64,000 nucleotides of DNA from CAWANF01 sp963783355 (GCA_963783355.1 CAWANF010000001.1:248001-312000); one strand, 5' to 3'; positions 45,309-55,060 are shown, counted from the first letter of the stretch. The notes: a model not told the origin generated them from the sequence alone. A program made the numbers and translations.

Positions 45309-46268
45309 TCATTCAGCCATTGGCAGAAAACCATATTTCTGATAAATTTTTTGTGCTTCATTGCCATGCAGAAAAGTCAGGAAGTCCCGGGCCGCCTCAG
45401 GATGCGGAGCTCTTTTTAAACTTGCCGCAGTGTAGGTGACATAGACATTCTCCTTTTTGGGTATGGTTACCATGCCGATCGGGTTACCGATCATTTTTTG
45501 GAAATAAGCTTCGGTATACCAAACCGGGCCGGCATCCGATTTCTTTTCCATAATCCGGATAGGGCTTTGACGATGATGGATATGCGTCAAAAAAGTGGTT
45601 CCGTTTTGCTGTTTGGTAACCATGATAGTATTCAGCAGCTTTTGTCCGCCGGCTTTCACATAGGCTTTCTCGATTTGTTTGGCGATGCCTTCCCAATGGG
45701 GATTCGGCATGGTTACGCGAATTCCCGGTTTGCCGAGATCTTGTAAGGAATTGATGTGCAACGGGTTGTCTTTGTATACCATGATGGCTAAATGGTTACG
45801 GGCATAATCGACTTCATCGCTGAACCAGTTTTTTTGTTTTTGTATCTTTGCAATTCGTCCTTTTCCGGCGGTATAAACATCCGGGTGCAAGTCGATTCTC
45901 ATATTCCCGATTACCAGGGCTCCTTGTTCTATTTGCTCGGCTAAAATTCCTGGCGGCAAAGTTTCGACAAAGACACGTTGATATTTAGGATATTGCCGCT
46001 TGAAGGCTTTTATCAAATCGTCGATGACCATAAATTGATTGCCGGCAAAAAATACAACCAATTGTGGATCGACGACATCGCCATGTAAATCCGGTACATT
46101 GTCAATTCCTGCTATAGTGAAGTTTTTGCCATTTTGCGGCGGTGTGGTCCACGGCGGGGAGATACGAGCTTCCTGACTTTTCTGTTGAGCTACGGAGATT
46201 CCGGGCAACATAAGGCCAATGGCCAAAGGAAGTATTAAAAGTAAAGTATGGATGTTTTTCTGGTTCAT
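45309..46268 (-). CDS. ModA-like periplasmic substrate-binding protein
   Basis: A signal peptide (to SVAQQ) is followed by a type 2 periplasmic-binding fold: LVVFFAGNQFMVIDDLIKAF, LVIGNMRIDLHPDV, LAIMVYKDNPLHI, IRVTMPNPHWEG and the end ARDFLTFLHGNEAQKIYQKYGF. This is the pattern of molybdate/tungstate/sulfate-type binders. No permease or ATPase follows. It overlaps the cytochrome gene by ATGA, so it is translationally coupled to it, and the ligand may be an oxyanion such as a sulfur compound. Confidence 0.87.
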   Translation of the reverse strand: MNQKNIHTLLLILPLAIGLMLPGISVAQQKSQEARISPPWTTPPQNGKNFTIAGIDNVPDLHGDVVDPQLVVFFAGNQFMVIDDLIKAFKRQYPKYQRVFVETLPPGILAEQIEQGALVIGNMRIDLHPDVYTAGKGRIAKIQKQKNWFSDEVDYARNHLAIMVYKDNPLHINSLQDLGKPGIRVTMPNPHWEGIAKQIEKAYVKAGGQKLLNTIMVTKQQNGTTFLTHIHHRQSPIRIMEKKSDAGPVWYTEAYFQKMIGNPIGMVTIPKKENVYVTYTAASLKRAPHPEAARDFLTFLHGNEAQKIYQKYGFLPMAE

Positions 46269-47299
46269 TGCTTTTTGGATTTTATCTTTGCCTGTAAAAT
46301 TGGTTGTAATGGGCCGAATTGATGTTGCTTTTGGGAAAAATGGTCATCGTATGGCGGATAAGGACAATCGATCGGTTTTAAGGATAAAACCGGGTAATCT
46401 TTATCTAAATTTGGTAAAAGCGGACGTTTTCTTGAATTGATATAAGCTGCAACATCGTATGCTTCTGCATCGGTAAGAATTGGCTTTTGATACGTAGTGC
46501 CAAATGGCATATTTCCTTTAATGAATGAAGCAGCCGTCAACAAACGATGCATTCCCGCACCTCCATTAAAACTGTCTTTACCCCAAAGAGGGGGAAACTG
46601 GTAGCCTTTGGAGCTGTCATTGGGATTGAATTTTTTCCCTTGTCCGCTGGTCCCGTGGCAGGTGATGCAAAGGGATTGAAAAACCTTCTTTCCCTGTACC
46701 AGGTCAGCCTGCCGATCCGGATAAGTGATTTTCATGAAACCAGAACCGTACACTTTTTCACCGGAGGGGACTCCCCGGCTCAGCCAATGCATATAGGTAA
46801 CAATGGCTATCATTTCCCGGCTGTTTAACGGGAGTTTATGGCCGTTCATGCTGCGCTGCATGCAGCCGTTGATACGATCCTCAATAGTAATGACTTTGTT
46901 CGCCCTTTTGTTGTATTGAGGAAACTTCCCGGTTACCCCGACAAACGGAGCGGCAAACTTTTTTTGTCCGGCCTGCAAATGACAATTTTGACAAGCCAGG
47001 TTATTTCCGGCAAAACGCATGGCCGGATTTTTTACATCGGGACCAATAATAGCTGATGTCTTTGTAATTAGTTGGTAGCCATAGCGAATCAGGTTGCCCT
47101 CTTTGTTATGAGGCAGTTTCGAGAGATTGAATCGTGAAGAATTAAAGAAATCCGGCTCTGTTTTTTTTGTTTTTTGATGATTATTTGGCAACAGGTAGTA
47201 TTTCGACAAACCTAGCCCAAATCCTGTAATCATGAGTAACAGGATGAGATTCAGCATTTTTTTGTTACCAGCAGAGAGCTTTCGATTATTCGTGTACAT
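46265..47299 (-). CDS. TsdA-like dihaem cytochrome c (thiosulfate dehydrogenase family)
   Basis: An N-terminal anchor (residues ~15-33) precedes two haem c domains: CQNCH (103-107) with AAPFVGVTGKFPQY, the TsdA hallmark EDRINGCMQRSMNG with Cys146, and CITCH (211-215). TsdA uses Cys as unusual haem ligand and converts thiosulfate to tetrathionate. The C-terminal tail of about 60 residues (SLKPIDCPYPPYDDHF) is an extension I do not recognise. It is the first gene of the operon with the ModA-like and DsrE-like genes. Confidence 0.9.
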   Translation of the reverse strand: MYTNNRKLSAGNKKMLNLILLLMITGFGLGLSKYYLLPNNHQKTKKTEPDFFNSSRFNLSKLPHNKEGNLIRYGYQLITKTSAIIGPDVKNPAMRFAGNNLACQNCHLQAGQKKFAAPFVGVTGKFPQYNKRANKVITIEDRINGCMQRSMNGHKLPLNSREMIAIVTYMHWLSRGVPSGEKVYGSGFMKITYPDRQADLVQGKKVFQSLCITCHGTSGQGKKFNPNDSSKGYQFPPLWGKDSFNGGAGMHRLLTAASFIKGNMPFGTTYQKPILTDAEAYDVAAYINSRKRPLLPNLDKDYPVLSLKPIDCPYPPYDDHFSQKQHQFGPLQPILQAKIKSKKQ

Positions 47300-47434
47300 A
47301 TTGGTTCATTTACCCTTAACAGGTCGACAGTCAGAGAGAAAAATTTATTAGTAGTATAGTTATGAATTATATATCAGAACAAACGATTATTTTTATATAT
47401 TTAATCAGAAAAACTTATGAATAATTGAGCTGAT

Positions 47435-48322
47435 ATGATCACTTTGAATCAATTACGAATATTTCTTGCCGTCGCTCGATATGAACACGTTACACGGGCA
47501 TCGGAGGAAGTGAATCTGAGTCAATCGGCGGTAAGTATGGCGCTGCGGGACCTGGAAGAAGCCTTGAAAGGCCCTTTGTTTGAGCGGGTCGGACGTAATC
47601 TGAAACTCAACGACCGTGGCCGCTTGCTTCAGGAGGAAGCGGCAAAACTGATGCAGCATGTTGATGATCTGGTTTCATCGCTTACAAACAATCAAAGTGA
47701 GCTACATGGAGAATTAAAGGTCGGTGCCAGTTCTACGATAGGTAATTATTTGCTTCCCGAAATTATCGGAAGATTCACCAGGAAATACCCGGATGTGACT
47801 ATCAACCTGGAGATCAGAAATACCGAGCAAATTGAGAATCGTTTACTTGATTATTCTCTGGATTTGGGTTTCATCGAAGGAGTGGCGCATCATTTCGACA
47901 TTGATGCCGAGCGTTGGTTAAATGATCAGCTTGTGGTCATTGCCGCCCCGGATTATTTCGATGCCGGCAAGAATGAGCTGAATGTTAGTGAATTGACGGA
48001 GGTAAAATGGGTAATGCGTGAAAAAGGATCGGGGACAAGGGAAGTTTTTGAACGGGCATTGCAGGCTCATGTTAACGAGATACAGGAATTTTTGACGTTT
48101 GGCCATACGGAGGCTGTTAAACATGCGGTAATAGCCGGTCTTGGAGTGGGTTGTCTTTCCCGGTTTGCTGTGGCCCAAGACCTGGAGCGTAACAGTTTGG
48201 TAGAACTGCAGATCAAAGAAATCAACCTGGACCGCCCCTTTTGGATCATAACTCGAAAATCAAGCTACGAGAGCCGGCTCAGAAGAATATTTACGGATTT
48301 TGTTAAAAAAAGTGCTGTGTAA
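47435..48322 (+). CDS. LysR-family regulator, CysB/CysL-like
   Basis: The N-terminal winged helix (QLRIFLAVARYEHVTRASEEV, SQSAVSMALRDLEEAL) and a C-terminal LysR substrate domain (GELKVGASSTIGNYLLPEII, VMREKGSGTREVFE) are complete. It is divergent from the TsdA-like operon, the classic arrangement in which the LysR protein controls the opposite operon. The sensor domain resembles those of regulators of sulfur and carbon metabolism. Confidence 0.93.
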   Translation: MITLNQLRIFLAVARYEHVTRASEEVNLSQSAVSMALRDLEEALKGPLFERVGRNLKLNDRGRLLQEEAAKLMQHVDDLVSSLTNNQSELHGELKVGASSTIGNYLLPEIIGRFTRKYPDVTINLEIRNTEQIENRLLDYSLDLGFIEGVAHHFDIDAERWLNDQLVVIAAPDYFDAGKNELNVSELTEVKWVMREKGSGTREVFERALQAHVNEIQEFLTFGHTEAVKHAVIAGLGVGCLSRFAVAQDLERNSLVELQIKEINLDRPFWIITRKSSYESRLRRIFTDFVKKSAV

Positions 48323-48338
48323 GTATTTTAAAATACAG

Positions 48339-49565
48339 TTATTTAAAATGTTGAGCCGCTATATCAAAGATTCCCTCGAAGGCTTCATTTACCTCGAACT
48401 TAATGGATGATTTGATTGGGAATGGTGTGATGTGTGTATAATCAAAAGGAAAATCCACGACTTCCACTTCAGCAGGCAAGTCCCTGAAATCACCTTTCAG
48501 TGTATTCAAAACTTCTCCCGGCGGGATTACCTCATCGTTACGAAGTGCGACGGCTTTGATGCGCGTTCCAATATTTCTGAGCCGTTCTTCACGCATTTCC
48601 CGGTTGCGATGCAGGCTCAGCATCGCCCTGAAATAGCTGCCGGATCGATGATCCTGGTTAAAATAATGATTCAGGTGTTCATTCAGGCGGCATTCATTAT
48701 CCAGGTGCTCGATAAAGAAAGAGTATAATGCGATATTGGCTTCACTATCGATAATATATTTGGAGACAGGGTACATCCGATCCAATGTTGGCCCGCCACA
48801 GAAAATGAATAATTTAGAGTCCGAAAATAATTCTTTCGGATTGGTCATGATCAATATTTCACTTAAAAAAGAACCAATCGAATAGGCAAAAAAATCAATG
48901 GACGACGATTTTGACAGGCAAGGTATTTTATTCCTTCGAATATCATAAATCAATTGAAGGATATCGGAATACGTCTGGCGTCCGGACCAAAAAAAACGCT
49001 GTGGTACCATTTGAATCCGTGCACTGATAGCCGCGTTGGCAAACGACGATTGGGCAATAGCGGGATAACGTTTACGGCGCTGTGCCGAAACTGATTGCAT
49101 GCGCTTTGGATGACCCCATTCGCCGGGTGCACGGTTCATGTGAAATGCCAGCGGAAAAAGAATGACCGCTTTGCCCGTTTGTTCTACCAGACGATAGGCC
49201 CAGGGTAAATATTTATCCCAGTGCCGCTCATTCAGGCCGTGAAATAACAAGATGACCCCGGAGACCTCATCAGCATCCCTGGGTAGAAAAATTGAATAGC
49301 GAAATTCCGTATTTATGGTAAAATCACAATCAGGTGTATCCAGACTTTCTGTATATCCCATTTCCGATGGCGACGGAGCGTATTCATCCCTGAACTGTTT
49401 GTCATGTCTTTCGCAATAGTAAGAGGATGCTCCGGGCAAAACATCATGACTGCGCGAATAAAAAGACTGGTTTAAAATCTTAACTGTACTTCCAGGTATG
49501 AGAATTTCGTCTTCATCCTGGTTGAACAGGTTTTGTAATATCTGGTAAAGTTCAGAATATAGCAT
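48339..49565 (-). CDS. Alpha/beta-hydrolase of DUF6051 type
   Basis: The 408-residue protein has no signal peptide. A hydrolase core is visible: FHGLNERHWDKYLPWA as oxyanion/cap entry, the probable nucleophile in FAYSIGSFLSE, an Asp in RNDEVIPPGE and a His in YTHITPF. An N-terminal ~100 residues with several Cys and His (SSYYCERHDKQFRDEY) is outside the core. The substrate is unknown. It ends 16 bases from the LysR gene, convergent, with no terminator between. Confidence 0.82.
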   Translation of the reverse strand: MLYSELYQILQNLFNQDEDEILIPGSTVKILNQSFYSRSHDVLPGASSYYCERHDKQFRDEYAPSPSEMGYTESLDTPDCDFTINTEFRYSIFLPRDADEVSGVILLFHGLNERHWDKYLPWAYRLVEQTGKAVILFPLAFHMNRAPGEWGHPKRMQSVSAQRRKRYPAIAQSSFANAAISARIQMVPQRFFWSGRQTYSDILQLIYDIRRNKIPCLSKSSSIDFFAYSIGSFLSEILIMTNPKELFSDSKLFIFCGGPTLDRMYPVSKYIIDSEANIALYSFFIEHLDNECRLNEHLNHYFNQDHRSGSYFRAMLSLHRNREMREERLRNIGTRIKAVALRNDEVIPPGEVLNTLKGDFRDLPAEVEVVDFPFDYTHITPFPIKSSIKFEVNEAFEGIFDIAAQHFK

Positions 49566-49719
49566 TTGGGATTCCCTTTGTCCGGACTAATTTGTTATTG
49601 ACGTAAGTCACACATTAGCAAGCTCATCCAAGGGATTCTAAACGTAATTAGTGATTTTCTTGCGGGTTCTGGTCAGGTAAGAAATAGTTTTTTTAAAAAG
49701 GAAATAAAAGTGATATAAA

Positions 49720-50991
49720 TTAAAAAAGGTTGATGGCACCACTTTCTTTTTTCTTCTTTTTCAAATGGTCTTTTACCAGGTTAAAATAGATAGTGTATTC
49801 CAGTCCCTCGCTTTGATCAATATTAATCTTTGCACCAATTTGCCTGGTCAATGTCTGTATAAGTTTGAAGCCCAATGAAGTTGGACGCTTAAATGCCATT
49901 TCATCCGGCAAACCCACTCCGTTATCTTTTATCCTGAGCGAATATCTGCCATCAGGTTCAATTTTCATTGAGATCCGGATTTCACCATTTTCCCGGTCTT
50001 TGAAAGCATGTTTATAGGCATTCGTAATGATTTCAGTTGCTAAAAGTCCAAAAGGCACAGCCTGAACCATATCAATGGTGATCGGAATAGTATCCATAAC
50101 GATGGAAATATGTTTCTTTGCATCGAAGATAGGACGGAAGCCTTCAATGAGATCCCTGAGATATTCTTCGAAATTGATTTCAGCGAAAAGGTAATCGTTA
50201 TAGAGTTTCTCATGGACCAAAGCGATGGATTTGAGGCGAACCTGGGTATTGTGTAAAACACGATGTACTTCTTTGTTATTCGTTTGGAACAGCTGTAAAT
50301 CAATCAGCCCGGTGATCATCGCGAGGTTATTTTTTACACGGTGATGAATCTCTGCCAGGAGCGTTTCTTTTTCATTCAACGATTCCTCCAGTGAAATCAT
50401 TGTCATGGTATTCTCGGTGATATCCCGTTTAATTATGATAAAATTTGAGACATCATCGTCATCTGCTTTAAATGGCGTGATGGTAAATTCTTCGTAGAAA
50501 AGTTCGCCATTTTTACGTTCGTTGATAATATAATCTTTACAGGTTTCCCCCTTTTGAAGCTTGTCCGATAATATATCATAATAACCGGGATCGACATCGT
50601 ATTGCAAAAATGTGCGGATGTGCATATTTAACAATTCTTTCTCGCTGTAACCGGTCAGGAAGCAGAAAGCAGGATTGACCCATATTATAGAACCATTGGT
50701 ATCTGAAATGGCAATTCCTTCATTTACCGTATCCACTGCCGTCGCGATTAGGTTTAGAGAACGTTCCCGCTCCCTGGATGCTTGTCGGTCGTGCTGGATG
50801 ATGAGGAACAAAATCAAAGTGGAGAAAAGGATAAAAATCGTATCGGCGATAAAATCGTTTAAATGAAAGGGCAGTGTACTCTGGTTTTGACTGAAATATG
50901 AATTGATGATATAAAAAAACAGTATAGCTAACCCGGCAAAAAGCAGGCTAAAAACATACGGATTAATACGTAGCGTTCTAATAGTTTTCAT
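49720..50991 (-). CDS. Membrane PAS sensor histidine kinase (HisKA_2 family)
   Basis: Two membrane helices (residues ~12-30 and ~45-63) are followed by a PAS domain (VNEGIAISDTNGSIIWVNPAF), the HisKA_2 helix with EIHHRVKNNLAMITGL and a HATPase_c domain (ATEIITNAYKHAF, IKDNGVGLPDE). The kinase core closely resembles that of the gene at 36166. There is no neighbouring response regulator. Confidence 0.93.
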   Translation of the reverse strand: MKTIRTLRINPYVFSLLFAGLAILFFYIINSYFSQNQSTLPFHLNDFIADTIFILFSTLILFLIIQHDRQASRERERSLNLIATAVDTVNEGIAISDTNGSIIWVNPAFCFLTGYSEKELLNMHIRTFLQYDVDPGYYDILSDKLQKGETCKDYIINERKNGELFYEEFTITPFKADDDDVSNFIIIKRDITENTMTMISLEESLNEKETLLAEIHHRVKNNLAMITGLIDLQLFQTNNKEVHRVLHNTQVRLKSIALVHEKLYNDYLFAEINFEEYLRDLIEGFRPIFDAKKHISIVMDTIPITIDMVQAVPFGLLATEIITNAYKHAFKDRENGEIRISMKIEPDGRYSLRIKDNGVGLPDEMAFKRPTSLGFKLIQTLTRQIGAKINIDQSEGLEYTIYFNLVKDHLKKKKKESGAINLF

Positions 50992-51396
50992 ATTTACATT
51001 AAACCATGTAAAAAACAGAAATACATCAATGCAGGCTTTGAAAAATAGTTACCCCATAGCCGGTAAGTCGATGCTTTTTTTAATACCCATGATATTTGAA
51101 ATTCCAATAGTCTAATCCTATCACTTATTTAAATCTTTTAAAAATTTATTTATATGAATATTGCACTATTTTAAGCCGAAGCTCTTTTAATGTAGCCCGA
51201 TAGCCACTTCTGTAAAGGTAGTTTCATATATACGAAAAAATACTTATAAAGTTTGCGAAACTTATATAAAGACGTTATATATTTTGGATATTACGATTCA
51301 CCATTTAGATTAATTTAATCGGGTCCAATTTGTTCCATACCTCATGAATGCCTTATCTTTAATTAAATAACAAGTACTTTCAACAGACATATTATT
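50992..51396. promoter_or_regulatory. Divergent intergenic region with an 15-base inverted repeat
   Basis: This 405-base stretch has no gene. AAGTTT-GCG-AAACTT at 51249-51263 is a perfect inverted repeat about 135 bases before the DUF308 start and could be a binding site or a small hairpin. Confidence 0.4.
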
Positions 51397-51846
51397 ATGG
51401 CTACTTCATTTTATGTTTTAATTAGTGAGAGACGTGGCCAGCGTCCATTATGGAACGGGATTCTGGCAATATTGGCTGGAATTTGCTCTTTAATATGGCC
51501 GGAATGGCTTTATATGATGGTTGGTGTCTATTTTCTTTTACTGGCTTTTCTATCGTTGTACTTTAAAGGAAATACTCTGTTAACAGCTGCTGCGGCAGTG
51601 GCCGGGATATTTATTTTTGTCTACCCGGCACTCATACCGGTGACATTTGCCATTTTTCTAGTCGTTTTCGGCCTTGTCTCCATTTTGACCAGCGTTTTTG
51701 TATGGGTGGGCGTCGTTGCCTTGATTATTGCAAGTATTCTGTTCCTTCATCCAGGAAGCATCGGTTATCTCGCCGGAATATTTTTACTGATTTACGGCCT
51801 GAAGCATCTGTTTGATTTGATTCAGCAGGCAAGAAACGGGGAGTAA
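51397..51846 (+). CDS. Small membrane protein, DUF308/HdeD-like
   Basis: The 149-residue protein has five or six short hydrophobic helices with repeated G-I-L-A-x-x-x-G-I and Y-P-A-L-I-P-V-T-F-A-I-F-L-V-x-F-G patterns typical of DUF308 (HdeD-like) membrane proteins. Function in this lineage is not known; HdeD itself is linked to acid stress. Confidence 0.75.
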   Translation: MATSFYVLISERRGQRPLWNGILAILAGICSLIWPEWLYMMVGVYFLLLAFLSLYFKGNTLLTAAAAVAGIFIFVYPALIPVTFAIFLVVFGLVSILTSVFVWVGVVALIIASILFLHPGSIGYLAGIFLLIYGLKHLFDLIQQARNGE

Positions 51847-51916
51847 TAAGATTTGATAGATAAGAAAGGTTGCATATTAGCTATTGTCTAATCAAGTAAT
51901 TTGGCCATTTTGCTCC

Positions 51917-51979
51917 TGATAACTGATAACTGATAACTGATAACTGATAACTGATAACTGCTAACTGCTAACTGATCAC
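51917..51979. repeat. 7-bp tandem repeat (TGATAAC), nine units
   Basis: Six exact TGATAAC units are followed by two TGCTAAC and one TGATCAC. The last unit contains the stop codon of the - strand oxidoreductase gene. The period is 7, not a multiple of 3, as in heptamer short tandem repeats of cyanobacteria. Confidence 0.95.
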
Positions 51980-53406
51980 TGCCCCAAGTTCCCACCCATA
52001 TTTTTTAATATGCTTTGGGCGGCGTTGAATCCACACATTCCGTGAACGCCTCCGCCGGGTGGAGTGCTCGACGAACACAGGTAGATTCCCCTGGCGCCAG
52101 TCCGGTATGGATTCCATCGTATCGCCGGGCGCGTAAGCAGCTGCCGGATATCCTGTATTCCCCCGTTGATGTCACCGCCGACATAATTGGCATTATAACA
52201 TTCATAATCGTGTGTATTCATAACATGCCGCTTTAATATGATATCCCGAAAACCGGGGGCAAAGCGTTCAATCTGGCGTTCAATCTTTTCAGTGCAATCA
52301 AGAGTTGATCCATTGGGCACATGGCAATACGCCCATCCGGTGTGTCGTCCTTTCGGGGCTCTCGAAGGATCCGCAACGGTATGTTGAACCAGGATGACGA
52401 ATGGGTTCTTTGGATGCCGTCCCTGCGCTGTTTCTTTTTCCGAATGAATAATTTCTTCAGCTGTTCCCCCGATATGAAATGTTACTGTATTACGGCATTG
52501 CTCATTTTTGAATGGAATAGCTTCTTTTAAAGCCCAATCAATTTTGAACACGCCAGGGCCATAACGAAAACTCTCTAACTGTTTACGGTACAGGGAAGGC
52601 AGACGATCTCCGGCAATGTTTAATAACTGCCGTGGAGTGACATCAAAGATGATGGTTCTTGCTGAGGGAATGTCGCTAATCGTATTTACTTTGAAATCCG
52701 TAATGACTTCGATGCCCAATTCATTCATATAACCGAGCATGGCATTGGCCAGTTGTTGAGCCCCGCCTTTGGGAAATGGCCATCCTGAATAGTGTCCCAA
52801 AAGCGGAAACAAAAGGGCATAGGCCGAAGTCGACCACGAATTAAGATCCATAATGGAATGAGCTGCCATGCCCGAAAAAAAAGCCCGTGCCTTTATATCT
52901 CTGAAATGATCTATTAACTTTGTGGATGGTAGCAAAGCTTTCTTTCCGAATTCCAGCATTTTCCATGGATGAGCGGGAAAACGTATGGGCCTGAGTATAT
53001 CCGTAAGGATATCAGGCATGTCTTTCAGCATAGGTTGAATCAGGGAAATATACTTTTCCCGGTCTTTGTCCAGTGTATTTGCCGTATTTTCCACCGATTG
53101 GTATAAAAATCCGGCTGTTCCGTCATCGAAGGGATGTGCCAAAGCTATTTCAGGATTAATCCACTCTAATCCGAATTCTTCCAAAGGCAGTGACTGGAAA
53201 AATTCGGAGGCTTTTGCCAGGGGATGAATTGCCGAGCAAACATCATGGATATATCCGGGGAACGTCAGTTCATCGGAACGGAGTCCGCCACCGGGTTTGG
53301 ATGCCGCTTCCAGTATCAGGATCTTGTACCCCTTGCATGCCAGTGTGATAGCGGCAGCAAGCCCGTTGGGGCCCGATCCAACAATGACGGCATCGTATAT
53401 TCCCAT
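51976..53406 (-). CDS. FAD-dependent oxidoreductase, phytoene desaturase-like
   Basis: The N-terminal dinucleotide-binding motif VIVGSGPNGLAAAITLA and the following ILEAASKPGGGLRSDE are clear. The C-terminal GIYLCSSSTPPGGGVHGMCGFNAA is the family FAD-binding motif. Such proteins form the CrtI/PDH clade of amine-oxidase-fold flavoproteins that act on carotenoids, sterols or retinoids; no carotenoid genes are adjacent, so the substrate is open. The gene end abuts the 7-bp repeat. Confidence 0.9.
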   Translation of the reverse strand: MGIYDAVIVGSGPNGLAAAITLACKGYKILILEAASKPGGGLRSDELTFPGYIHDVCSAIHPLAKASEFFQSLPLEEFGLEWINPEIALAHPFDDGTAGFLYQSVENTANTLDKDREKYISLIQPMLKDMPDILTDILRPIRFPAHPWKMLEFGKKALLPSTKLIDHFRDIKARAFFSGMAAHSIMDLNSWSTSAYALLFPLLGHYSGWPFPKGGAQQLANAMLGYMNELGIEVITDFKVNTISDIPSARTIIFDVTPRQLLNIAGDRLPSLYRKQLESFRYGPGVFKIDWALKEAIPFKNEQCRNTVTFHIGGTAEEIIHSEKETAQGRHPKNPFVILVQHTVADPSRAPKGRHTGWAYCHVPNGSTLDCTEKIERQIERFAPGFRDIILKRHVMNTHDYECYNANYVGGDINGGIQDIRQLLTRPAIRWNPYRTGARGIYLCSSSTPPGGGVHGMCGFNAAQSILKNMGGNLGQ

Positions 53407-53601
53407 TACGACTCGGATTAATTTGACGATTACTTTTGTAAGATAATGCGAGATAACAAGATTTTTTAATTATTCTCTTATTATATCCGGATCACAGATT
53501 TTACGGGATAAATTCGATTACACAGATAGTTATAAATCCAGGATGATGATTTTTTTTTCATATACCATCAATTAGAACTAAGATTGATTGGATTGTAATG
53601 A

Positions 53602-54471
53602 TTACCCGGATTCCACGGCCTCTGTCTTTCGTTTTCCGTATTTCAACATCATCTGCCAGGGATATCCCGCCAGGACCATCATCAGGGCAAAACTATCGAG
53701 GAAATTGATATTCATACTGAAAAAAATACCGAGATGTAATCCCAGCAGGAGCGTTGCCATGATGGGGCGTATTTTTCGGAACCAGTATAAAAATCCAAAA
53801 AATTCAGTAATCCATCCGGAAGCCAGTATGAATGTGGCGAAATCCCGGTGTTGAAGAATGAATAGTTGGAAACGGCTGAATGTGAAATGCCCGTTTTCCG
53901 ACAGGTGATCAATGGCCAGCTGATGCATCCACAGCCAGAGATGCGGCCCGTCCGGCCAATGAAATCCGGTGCCGGCCAACTTTGACAGCGAAGCGAGCGT
54001 ATAACTCAATCCGATGAAAAAGATTAACAAGCCCCATGCTGTTTTTATCCGATCTTTCTCTGATTTATAAAGCAGCAGGGCGATGGCAAAACAAAACAGT
54101 CCCATACCGATGAAGTTGGCTCCATGTCCCGCCTTCCCCTGTGAAAAACGGGTCACATACATAATATGCATCAAAATCAGGGAAACGAGATAACTCCAGC
54201 GCACTTTTCGGTAATATCCCATGAGAGCCGTTGTCGTGATAAAAAAAGCGAGCAGGAGGGAAAATTGATGATGGAAAAAGATGCGGACATCAATATAATT
54301 GGCAAGGCCCAGTGGCCGGACAACCGTTTCCAGATGCCGGACATACAATCCCCAGCCCCATGCATAAATGATAACCTGGGTTATTACTACCAGTTCCACG
54401 AAACGAATCCATCTGAACATCCGCTCGTCCCAGGTTTGATTATACTGAAATATGGCCGGTATAATCGACAT
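53602..54471 (-). CDS. HTTM-like polytopic membrane protein
   Basis: About eight hydrophobic helices and the motifs FWRI-like start (ERMFRWIRFVELVV), FIGLSYTLASLSKLAGTGFHWPDG, and FILASGWITEFFGFLYW resemble the HTTM membrane domain related to vitamin K-dependent gamma-carboxylase. The carboxylase signature is not evident. It follows the next gene (54480-54980) by 8 bases on the same strand, so they form a two-gene unit. Confidence 0.72.
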   Translation of the reverse strand: MSIIPAIFQYNQTWDERMFRWIRFVELVVITQVIIYAWGWGLYVRHLETVVRPLGLANYIDVRIFFHHQFSLLLAFFITTTALMGYYRKVRWSYLVSLILMHIMYVTRFSQGKAGHGANFIGMGLFCFAIALLLYKSEKDRIKTAWGLLIFFIGLSYTLASLSKLAGTGFHWPDGPHLWLWMHQLAIDHLSENGHFTFSRFQLFILQHRDFATFILASGWITEFFGFLYWFRKIRPIMATLLLGLHLGIFFSMNINFLDSFALMMVLAGYPWQMMLKYGKRKTEAVESG

Positions 54472-54479
54472 GAGGAGCT

Positions 54480-54980
54480 TTATTTTTTAGTGAGGGTCAT
54501 CGATGTATAGGAAGCAAACCGGGCCGTATCGGTGGTTAAATAGAGAAATGGGATATATTCAACCATAACCGAATCGTTTGTCGAATTGAGGGCGCCGGTG
54601 ACTTTATAAATAAGCAGCGGACCATTTCGGGCGGCGCCGTTGTATAAAGCTCGTAATCCCCGGATATATTCGTCATTCCAGTGACGGGTTTGAGTGATAT
54701 AATTCGCCAGGTCGTTCCGGTTCGTTCCTGCCTTTCGAAGGGCCAGTGGTTTTCCGGCTAAATGATTCGGATTTATTATGATTTTCCAGCCAATGGATTT
54801 GGGATGGATGGAAATTTGCCGCGTTATCACTTTTACCCAGGGTTTCCCGGCTTTGGAGAACATCGGGTAGATGCTGAAAGGCCAGAATTCTCCCTGATGC
54901 GTGGCGGTAAGGAGGGCATAGAGACATAAAAGGACAGCCAATGCCTTACCAGTACGTTTATGTAGATTTGCAGTTTTCAT
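54480..54980 (-). CDS. Membrane-anchored partner of the HTTM-like protein
   Basis: A single N-terminal hydrophobic segment (ALAVLLCLYALLTATHQ) is followed by EFWPFSIYPMFSKAGKPW and a ~110-residue extracytoplasmic region ending with beta-strand-like segments. The W-P-F-x-x-Y-P-M-F motif is typical of proteins found beside HTTM-like genes. No catalytic family is recognised. Confidence 0.78.
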   Translation of the reverse strand: MKTANLHKRTGKALAVLLCLYALLTATHQGEFWPFSIYPMFSKAGKPWVKVITRQISIHPKSIGWKIIINPNHLAGKPLALRKAGTNRNDLANYITQTRHWNDEYIRGLRALYNGAARNGPLLIYKVTGALNSTNDSVMVEYIPFLYLTTDTARFASYTSMTLTKK

Positions 54981-55060
54981 CCATTCGAATAGTTGAGGAG
55001 CTCTCTTTTGAATAGATGAAAAATAATCAGGATTTAAAATTATAATTTATGAATAATACC

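Noticed and set aside
51917..51979. CRISPR-like direct repeats
   Set aside because: Units are 7 bp and contiguous, without spacers, so this is a simple tandem repeat.
53480..53560. CACAGATTTTACGGGAT..ACACAGAT repeat relic
   Set aside because: It resembles degenerate intergenic repeats common in this group but only two imperfect copies are present, too few to annotate as a repeat.
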